The notes beneath the pieces were generated by a model. The model was not told the origin of the DNA. It did not search any database and worked only from the letters and a program-made list of their open reading frames with translations. A program made the translations under genes and the position numbers. A stretch of DNA of 5,096 bases, from contig CAIKSH010000199.1 in the NCBI GenBank assembly GCA_903830015.1, forward strand, positions 1 to 5,096, written 5' to 3'. Position 1 is the stretch's first letter, and each line of letters starts with the position of its first letter. Origin of the DNA: an uncultured Solirubrobacterales bacterium (GTDB lineage: Bacteria; Actinomycetota; Thermoleophilia; Solirubrobacterales; Solirubrobacteraceae). This document shows, in pieces, positions 1 to 4,209 of the stretch.

Positions 1-33
1 GCCACCGTGCCGGCCGAAGCACCGGCGGGCTGA
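1..33 (+). CDS. Possible C-terminal end of an upstream plus-strand gene (partial)
   Basis: Frame 1 is open from the left edge and reads ATVPAEAPAG followed by a TGA stop at 31-33. The Ala/Pro-rich tail fits the end of a high-GC actinobacterial protein, and the stop falls just before the convergent tRNA gene, where a gene end would be expected. Ten codons are too few to identify a product, and a short open frame at a window edge can occur by chance. A 5-bp stem with a 3-base loop (26-38, CGGGC/GCCCG) overlaps the stop but has no T-run, so it is not called a terminator. Confidence 0.3.
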   Translation, partial: ATVPAEAPAG

Positions 34-42
34 GCCCGACGA

Positions 43-116
43 TCGGGGCGGCCGGATTTGAACCGGCGACCCCCTGCTCCCAAAGCAGGTGCGCTACCAG
101 GCTGCGCCACGCCCCG
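43..116 (-). tRNA. tRNA-Pro, anticodon TGG
   Basis: The minus strand folds into a complete cloverleaf. The 7-bp acceptor stem (116-110 with 50-44) is fully paired and starts with C1-G72, typical of bacterial tRNA-Pro. The D arm is GCGC/GCGC (107-104 and 94-91). The anticodon stem is CCTGC/GCAGG (89-85 and 77-73) around the loop TTTGGGA, which puts anticodon TGG at 82-80. The T arm is GCCGG, TTCAAAT, CCGGC (67-51). The discriminator base at 43 is A. No CCA is encoded after it, so the 3' CCA would be added by tRNA nucleotidyltransferase. The TGG anticodon reads CCA and, by wobble, other Pro codons. A TAnnnT hexamer lies 10 bases upstream. Confidence 0.97.
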
Positions 117-126
117 ATGGCCGTCC

Positions 127-132
127 ATGGTA
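127..132 (-). promoter_or_regulatory. Putative -10 element of the tRNA-Pro gene
   Basis: The minus strand reads TACCAT at 132-127, matching the actinobacterial TAnnnT consensus. Ten bases separate it from the mature tRNA 5' end at 116, so a start 6-7 bases downstream would leave a 5' leader of about 3-4 bases for RNase P to remove. No recognisable -35 box is seen. The assignment rests on one short motif plus position. Confidence 0.4.
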
Positions 133-156
133 CGGCCGGCGCCACCGGTGATCCTC

Positions 157-162
157 TAGCGT
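157..162 (+). promoter_or_regulatory. Putative -10 element for leaderless DUF1015 gene
   Basis: TAGCGT fits TAnnnT and is followed by exactly 6 bases before the GTG at 169, so transcription would begin at or next to the start codon. No Shine-Dalgarno-like purine run precedes the GTG. The TAG of the hexamer is also the in-frame stop that bounds the reading frame upstream. The same arrangement recurs before three other plus-strand genes in the window. Confidence 0.5.
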
Positions 163-168
163 GGCGGC

Positions 169-1446
169 GTGGCCGACGCCCAGCCCTTCCGGGCCCTCCA
201 TTACGACCTCGAGGTCACCGGCGGCCTCGATCCGGTGACGGCGCCGCCCTACGACGTCATCGACGCCGTCCAGCGGGCCGAGCTGGCCGCGCGCTCTCCG
301 TGGAACGTCGTCCGGGTTGACCTTCCCGAGGCCTCCCGGCCCGGTGGCGACCCTTACGCCGAGGCGGCGCAGACCTTCTCGCACTGGCAGCAGGAGGGAG
401 CGGTGGTCCGGGACGACCGGCCGGCCTACTGGGCTCTCTCCCAGGAGTACATGGGGCCGGACGGCAGGGCCCGCACCCGCACCGGTTTCTTCGCCGCCGT
501 TCGGGTCGAGGAATACGGGCCGGGCAGGATCCGCCCCCACGAACGCACCCATCCCGGTCCCCGCGAGGACCGCCTGCGCCTGACGCGGGCCACGAAGGCC
601 AACCTATCCCCCATCTTCGCCCTCTACTCCGACCCCGACGGCCGTGCCGCCGCGGCGCTCGCCTCGGTGACCGCCGGCGAGCCGTGGGGCACCCAGCAGG
701 CCGGCGACGGGACGGTGAACCGGCTCTGGCGGGCCGAGGGCGATGAGGTGGGCGAGGCGCTCGGCGGGACGCTCGCCGCATCGGAGCTCCTCATCGCCGA
801 TGGCCATCACCGCTACGAGACCGCGAGGGTCTACGCCGACGAGATCGGGGACGAGGGACCCCACCGCTACGTGCTCATGGACCTCGTCGCCCTCGAGGAC
901 CCGGGGCTGACCGTCTTCCCGACCCACCGCCTGGTCAGCGGCCTGGCCGACGACCCCGAGCGGGCCGCCGCCCTGCGCGCGGAGCTGGAGCGCTGCTTCG
1001 AGATCTCCGAGCTGGGCTCGGAGGCCGAGCTTCCGCCCGATGGCCTCTCCCCTGACGGCCGGCTCCAGTTCGGCTATGTCGACGCGATGGAGCGCCGGCC
1101 GCTGCGGCTCGTGCTGCGCGACCGGGCGATCGCCGACGAGGCGCTCGCGGACTTCCCCGAGCCCTACCGGGAGCTGGACACCGCCGTCCTGGAGGCCCTC
1201 GTGCTGACCGGGCCTCTCGGCCTGACCGAAGAGGACATCTCGCACCTGACCGGCCTGGGCTACTCGCGCAGCGACGACGAGGCGCTGGCCATGGTGGGAA
1301 ATGGCTTCGACGCCGCCTTCTTCCTCTCCGGAATCCCGGTGGACCAGATCCGGGCGGTGGCGGACGCCGGGGTGAACATGCCGCCGAAGTCCACCTTCTT
1401 CACCCCGAAGGTGCCGACCGGCCTCCTCTTCCACGCGCTGGCATAA
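169..1446 (+). CDS. DUF1015 family protein (COG4198-type), function unknown
   Basis: This 425-residue protein has the usual length and landmarks of the DUF1015 family (PF06245). These are PFRALHYD at residues 6-13, the APPYDVI segment at about 26-32, PWNVVRVDLPEA at about 44-55, NLSPIFALYSDPDG near 145-158, and IADGHHRYETA at 209-219. The family is widespread in bacteria and archaea and its biochemical role is not settled. It looks soluble and cytoplasmic, with no signal peptide or membrane segment. GTG 169 is chosen because an in-frame TAG lies at 157-159, the family's N-terminal PFRA motif begins five residues later, and a promoter-like hexamer sits 6 bases upstream. The IADGHHRY stretch resembles the nucleotide-binding loop of ParB/Srx-fold enzymes; this is a resemblance, not a demonstrated function. 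The OsmC gene starts 7 bases after the TAA stop. Confidence 0.92.
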   Translation: MADAQPFRALHYDLEVTGGLDPVTAPPYDVIDAVQRAELAARSPWNVVRVDLPEASRPGGDPYAEAAQTFSHWQQEGAVVRDDRPAYWALSQEYMGPDGRARTRTGFFAAVRVEEYGPGRIRPHERTHPGPREDRLRLTRATKANLSPIFALYSDPDGRAAAALASVTAGEPWGTQQAGDGTVNRLWRAEGDEVGEALGGTLAASELLIADGHHRYETARVYADEIGDEGPHRYVLMDLVALEDPGLTVFPTHRLVSGLADDPERAAALRAELERCFEISELGSEAELPPDGLSPDGRLQFGYVDAMERRPLRLVLRDRAIADEALADFPEPYRELDTAVLEALVLTGPLGLTEEDISHLTGLGYSRSDDEALAMVGNGFDAAFFLSGIPVDQIRAVADAGVNMPPKSTFFTPKVPTGLLFHALA

Positions 1447-1447
1447 T
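1442..1447 (+). promoter_or_regulatory. Putative -10 element for OsmC-family gene, overlapping a stop codon
   Basis: CATAAT spans the TAA stop of the DUF1015 gene (1444-1446) and lies exactly 6 bases before the ATG at 1454. It differs from TATAAT only in its first base. No Shine-Dalgarno sequence is visible between the stop and the ATG, so the gene is probably either transcribed as a leaderless mRNA from here or translated by re-initiation on a longer message. Confidence 0.5.
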
Positions 1448-1453
1448 CGAACC

Positions 1454-1858
1454 ATGCGCGCATCGGTCGCCCGAATCGAAGAGCTCCGCAACTCGGTCAC
1501 GATCCGCAGCCACGAGCTCACGATCGACGAGGGGGCCGACGAGGGCGGAAGCGATGCCGGGCCCAACCCGCTCGAGCTGCTCGCCGGCTCGCTGGCCGGC
1601 TGCGTGGCGATCACCATGGAGATGTACGCCCGCCGGAAGGGGTGGGAGATCGGCGACGTCGGAGTCGACGTCGAGTTCTCGCCGGCCGAGAGAGGGACCC
1701 CGACCCGGTTCGAGATCGTCCTCAGGCTTCCCGAGAACCTGCCCGACGACCAGGCCGAGAGGCTGACCGTCATCGCGGCGAAGTGCCCGGTCCACCGGGT
1801 CCTCGACGGGGAAGTGATGTTCGACGAGCGTGTCGAGCGGAACACCTTCGCCGGCTGA
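1454..1858 (+). CDS. OsmC/Ohr superfamily protein
   Basis: The 134-residue length and sequence fit the OsmC superfamily (COG1765). Its members reduce organic or hydrogen peroxides with a reactive cysteine pair and act in the cytoplasm, usually as dimers. The first cysteine, C50, lies in NPLELLAGSLAGC (38-50), the central helix motif, and the second, C111, in AAKCPVHR (108-115). Both redox cysteines are therefore present. The NPLE sequence, rather than the NPEQ of Ohr or NPEE of OsmC proper, points to the broader YhfA-like branch, so peroxidase activity is likely but the substrate is uncertain. ATG 1454 is supported by the -10-like hexamer 6 bases upstream. The gene's 3' end overlaps the start of the NUDIX gene by 29 bases, suggesting joint expression. 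Confidence 0.88.
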   Translation: MRASVARIEELRNSVTIRSHELTIDEGADEGGSDAGPNPLELLAGSLAGCVAITMEMYARRKGWEIGDVGVDVEFSPAERGTPTRFEIVLRLPENLPDDQAERLTVIAAKCPVHRVLDGEVMFDERVERNTFAG

Positions 1859-2432
1859 CCTGGCCCTCCGGCTGGAGCCGGCTCTGCTCGCTCCCGAGGA
1901 GGCACGCCTCCTTCCCGTCCACGGCCGCAAGGAGGCGGCCGTCCTGGTCGCCCTTTACGAACGCGACGGGCAGCTGGGCACCGTCCTCACCCGCCGGCGC
2001 GAGGACCTGCGCCGCCACGCCGGCGAGATCTCCTTCCCGGGCGGCCGCCGAGACCCTGGGGAACCCGATCTCGTCACCACCGCCCTGCGGGAGGCCTTCG
2101 AAGAGGTGGGACTCGAGCCCACCAGGGTGCAGATCGCCGGCGCGCTGCCGCCGACGCCGACCATCGCCACGGGCTACGCGATCCACCCTTACGTGGGCGC
2201 GATCTCCACGCCGCAGCAGTGGGCCCCCTCGGAGGGCGAGGTGGCCGAAGTGCTGGAGGTCTCACTCGACCGGCTGCGGGCCGGTTACGGACGGCGGCGC
2301 CTGGTTCGTCGAGGGATTCCGTTCGTCACCGACACCTACGAGCTCGGCGACGGGCTCGTCTGGGGCGCTACGGCGCGCATCCTCGGCGGCCTTCTCGCCC
2401 GCCTGGAGGAGGCCGGCGTCCTTGGCCCCTAG
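1830..2432 (+). CDS. NUDIX hydrolase, CoA-diphosphatase (NudL/NUDT7) type
   Basis: This 200-residue protein carries the extended motif of the CoA pyrophosphatase branch of NUDIX enzymes (UPF0035 signature). It reads VLTRRREDLRRHAGEISFPGG at 52-72, followed by the NUDIX box from G72 to L95, with metal-binding REAFEEVG at 87-94. The spacing between the box glycine and the RE pair is one residue longer than the classical GX5EX7REUXEEXGU, as in NudL. Known family members split CoA or its oxidised or acylated forms into phosphopantetheine and 3',5'-ADP; that activity is inferred here. Length matches E. coli NudL (about 190 residues). GTG 1830 is the only ATG/GTG between an in-frame TGA at 1815-1817 and the conserved domain. 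It lies inside the OsmC gene, giving a 29-base overlap. The TAG stop at 2430-2432 overlaps the stop of the opposing gene. Confidence 0.88.
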   Translation: MSSGTPSPADLALRLEPALLAPEEARLLPVHGRKEAAVLVALYERDGQLGTVLTRRREDLRRHAGEISFPGGRRDPGEPDLVTTALREAFEEVGLEPTRVQIAGALPPTPTIATGYAIHPYVGAISTPQQWAPSEGEVAEVLEVSLDRLRAGYGRRRLVRRGIPFVTDTYELGDGLVWGATARILGGLLARLEEAGVLGP

Positions 2433-2941
2433 CCGCCCGCCACGCGCCTCGGCCCGGCCAGCAGCGCGGCGACAGCCTCCTGGACCTCGGCGAGCCAGGT
2501 CTCCCGGCTTCCGCGGGGATCGGCGCTGACCAGCGCGAAAGGAATCTCGTTGCTCTCCCGGGCCAGCTCCATCTCCGCCACCCCGGCCTCGAGCACGTCC
2601 TCGGGCACCGTTCCCGCCGCTTCGTAGACCACGCCCCGGACTGTGGTGTCGGTCGTCTTCTCGAGCATCATCCTCAGGCGACTGCCATGGAGCGGGGCAA
2701 CCTCTTCCCTGCTCCCCGAGGCGGTGCCCAGGAGCCAGAAGAGGAGCGTGACGTTGTCCAGGGCGTAGCGCAGGGTGCCGATCACGTCCGGGGTTCCGAT
2801 CCAGCACTCGGCTCCGGCCGCCTCTATCGCCTCGCGCCCGGCCTCGGTCCGGGTAACCACCCGCACGGCGTGGCCCTCGTCGCCAAGCGCCCGCGCCAGT
2901 TCCAGCCCGCGGCAGCCGCCGCCGACGATGAGCGCCCTCAA
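2429..2941 (-). CDS. Small NAD(P)-binding Rossmann-fold protein, function unknown
   Basis: The 170-residue protein opens directly with a dinucleotide-binding fold. RALIVGGGCRG (2-12) gives the GxGxxG glycines at G7, G9 and G12. The second strand, VRVVTR, ends in T30-R31 rather than an acidic residue, which usually favours NADP over NAD. GAECWIGTPD (43-52) resembles the third-strand region of NmrA-like and atypical SDR proteins. It is much shorter than normal extended SDRs (about 300 residues) and has no YxxxK catalytic pair, so it may be a non-catalytic or minimal domain. The start is TTG, sharing TTGA (2941-2938) with the TGA stop of the upstream membrane-protein gene, which implies translational coupling. 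No ATG or GTG could replace it without cutting into the fold. Its TAG stop shares CTAG with the convergent NUDIX gene. Confidence 0.8.
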   Translation of the reverse strand: MRALIVGGGCRGLELARALGDEGHAVRVVTRTEAGREAIEAAGAECWIGTPDVIGTLRYALDNVTLLFWLLGTASGSREEVAPLHGSRLRMMLEKTTDTTVRGVVYEAAGTVPEDVLEAGVAEMELARESNEIPFALVSADPRGSRETWLAEVQEAVAALLAGPRRVAGG

Positions 2942-3348
2942 CGCCCGGCGCCCGTGTCGCGCAGCGAGCGCTCGTACTCCTCGCGCGTTATCTCGGCCTG
3001 CCCGCGTGAGCGGCGGCGGCGGTTCTTCATGGCGAGCAGCTCATCGATCTCGGCGTCGGCCATCTCCCGGTCGAGCATCTCCTGCTGCTCCCGCCGGTCG
3101 CTGTCCAGCCGGTCGCGCACGTCACGCTCGGTTATCTCCTCGGCACCGCGGGCGCGGCGCTTGGCGTTGATCGCAGCCTGCATCTGCTCGAGGTCGTCGA
3201 TCTCGTTCTGGGCCTCGAGCTCGGGGGAGCGGGTCGGCTTCCAGTCGAGCTGGTCGGCACCCGACCCCGGGTAGAAGACCCCGAGCAGGACAACCGCGAC
3301 GAGTGCGAGCACGACGATGCCGATGATCACGACCGCGAAGGAATCCAC
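2938..3348 (-). CDS. Small single-pass membrane protein with a charged tail containing a duplicated motif
   Basis: I do not recognise a named family. The protein has 136 residues from GTG 3348. A hydrophobic helix runs from about residue 4 to 25 and is followed by FYPGSGAD, then a strongly charged, probably helical or coiled-coil tail. Only three residues precede the membrane helix. The tail holds K/R clusters (63-67, 110-115), so by the positive-inside rule the C-terminus is probably cytoplasmic. A motif N-x-[KR]-R-R-[AS]-R-G-x-x-E-I-T, with a Leu eight residues after the Thr, occurs twice (61-81 and 109-129) with an offset of 48 residues. The open frame extends upstream to 3447, but GTG 3348 is preferred because it directly precedes the membrane helix and has TAGACT 7 bases upstream; a longer form would overlap the divergent gene. 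The gene overlaps the Rossmann-protein gene by four bases (TTGA), forming a two-gene operon. Confidence 0.75.
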   Translation of the reverse strand: MDSFAVVIIGIVVLALVAVVLLGVFYPGSGADQLDWKPTRSPELEAQNEIDDLEQMQAAINAKRRARGAEEITERDVRDRLDSDRREQQEMLDREMADAEIDELLAMKNRRRRSRGQAEITREEYERSLRDTGAGR

Positions 3349-3355
3349 CGGCGGC

Positions 3356-3361
3356 AGTCTA
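3356..3361 (-). promoter_or_regulatory. Putative -10 element for membrane-protein gene
   Basis: The minus strand reads TAGACT at 3361-3356, fitting TAnnnT, with 7 bases before the GTG at 3348. It supports the trimmed start of the membrane protein and would make that mRNA leaderless or nearly so. It lies in the 68-base spacer shared with the divergent secreted-protein promoter. No clear -35 element is seen. Confidence 0.45.
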
Positions 3362-3404
3362 CGCCCGGGGGTCGGCCACCGGCGCATCCCGGAACAGCTC
3401 CGTT

Positions 3405-3410
3405 TATGCT
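3405..3410 (+). promoter_or_regulatory. Putative -10 element for secreted-protein gene
   Basis: TATGCT fits TAnnnT and is followed by exactly 6 pyrimidines (TCCCCC) before ATG 3417. The pyrimidine stretch rules out a Shine-Dalgarno site at this start, which favours leaderless translation. It faces away from the membrane-protein promoter, with 43 bases between the two hexamers. Confidence 0.5.
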
Positions 3411-3416
3411 TCCCCC

Positions 3417-4160
3417 ATGGGAGGGATTGCCCGCAGCCGCAGCGCAAGGCCGAAGGCGGCCGCGATGTGCGCGCTCGCCGTGCTCGGTGCCCTCGTGGCC
3501 TTCAGCGCGCCGGCCGACGCACGGCCCATGGTGACGAAGGACATGTACGACAAGCGCTACTGCGAGTACCTGTTCATCAACCTGGGGCCTAGCGGCTTCT
3601 ACGCCGACGTCTGGAACACCTTCGGGCTCAACAACTGCCCGGAGAAGCTCTGGAAGGCCTCCGACCCGGCGGCGCTGGCCAAGGAGATGGGCGCGCTCAC
3701 CGTGAAGCTCAACGGCCCGCGACACTGGCTCATCGACCGGGCCCAGATCACCTTCGACCCCAAGGCCGAGCTCAAGCAGGGAGTGAAGCGCTCCTTCAAC
3801 GGCCTGAAGATGCGCCGGCTTACCACCGGGCTGGTGCCGACGGTCGACGGCAAGCCTGGCCTGCCCGCCTACACCGAGACCACGGTCAACCGCACCACGC
3901 ACTTCACCTTCTCGCGCCGCCACCCGCTCCGGGTCCTCGTCAGCCCAGACGGCAAGAGCTACGCGATGCAGGCCTTCTCGCAGATCAAGGACCCGACCCT
4001 CACCGAGAAGAAGCTCAACGGGCTGGCGTCGCGGCTCGCGATGCCGGCCGGCTGGCGGTTCGAGGTACGAAAGCTCAGGAAGGACCTGACGCTTAGGACC
4101 GTCTCCCGAACGACCGTCCTCCAGGACGAGTTCGAGAACACCTACCAGCTGATCGGCTGA
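3417..4160 (+). CDS. Secreted protein of unknown function with Sec signal peptide
   Basis: The protein has 247 residues. A Sec-type signal peptide is clear: a basic n-region (residues 1-13, five Arg/Lys), a hydrophobic core (about 14-31), and a likely cleavage site after PADA at residue 35. There is no lipobox and no twin-arginine motif, so the mature form (about 212 residues) should be released or loosely wall-associated. Two cysteines remain after cleavage, C49 in RYCEYLF and C74 in GLNNCPEKLW, and could form a disulfide. LNGPRHWLID (98-107) looks like a conserved core motif; from memory, similar YCE, GLNxCP and LNGPRxW segments occur in uncharacterised exported proteins of other bacteria, which I cannot verify here. 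The rest is rich in basic residues and short strand-like segments without a known catalytic motif. ATG 3417 is supported by the -10-like hexamer upstream and by the full signal peptide. Confidence 0.82.
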   Translation: MGGIARSRSARPKAAAMCALAVLGALVAFSAPADARPMVTKDMYDKRYCEYLFINLGPSGFYADVWNTFGLNNCPEKLWKASDPAALAKEMGALTVKLNGPRHWLIDRAQITFDPKAELKQGVKRSFNGLKMRRLTTGLVPTVDGKPGLPAYTETTVNRTTHFTFSRRHPLRVLVSPDGKSYAMQAFSQIKDPTLTEKKLNGLASRLAMPAGWRFEVRKLRKDLTLRTVSRTTVLQDEFENTYQLIG

Positions 4161-4197
4161 CCGGTCCGCGGCATCGGCAGGGGTCGTCGCCGGCCCC

Positions 4198-4203
4198 TAA
4201 GCT
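4198..4203 (+). promoter_or_regulatory. Putative -10 element for acyl-CoA dehydrogenase gene
   Basis: TAAGCT fits TAnnnT and lies exactly 6 bases before ATG 4210. The 6 bases GAGGCC include GAGG, but it is only 2 bases from the ATG, too near to act as a normal Shine-Dalgarno site. This supports independent transcription of the dehydrogenase 49 bases after the secreted-protein stop. Confidence 0.5.
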
Positions 4204-4209
4204 GAGGCC

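Noticed and set aside
26..38. Short hairpin CGGGC-TGA-GCCCG downstream of the tRNA gene
   Set aside because: A 5-bp stem with a 3-base loop and no T-run on either strand does not support a terminator call.
604..1905. A 433-codon minus-strand open frame opposite the DUF1015, OsmC and NUDIX genes
   Set aside because: It is antisense to genes with clear family motifs, its composition is low-complexity Arg/Gly/Val typical of shadow frames in GC-rich DNA, and it shows no recognisable domain.
2219..3274. A 351-codon plus-strand open frame across the minus-strand gene pair
   Set aside because: The translation is rich in Arg, Ser and Pro with serine runs that mirror the opposite strand. The minus-strand frames give a Rossmann fold and a membrane helix with coupled stop/start, so those are the real genes.
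3349..3447. Extended 169-residue form of the membrane protein starting at 3447
   Set aside because: The extra 33 residues are basic and low in structure, cover the divergent promoter and the start of the secreted-protein gene, and have no start signal, whereas GTG 3348 has a -10-like hexamer and begins just before the membrane helix.
3327..3923. A 198-codon minus-strand open frame within the secreted-protein gene
   Set aside because: It lies opposite a gene with a convincing signal peptide and overlaps the divergent promoter region; no motif supports it.
4179..4198. Inverted repeat AGGGG/CCCCT with a 10-base loop between the secreted-protein and dehydrogenase genes
   Set aside because: Only a 5-bp stem with no T-run, so it is weak as a terminator; it touches the -10-like hexamer and could be an operator, but such short GC repeats are common here by chance.
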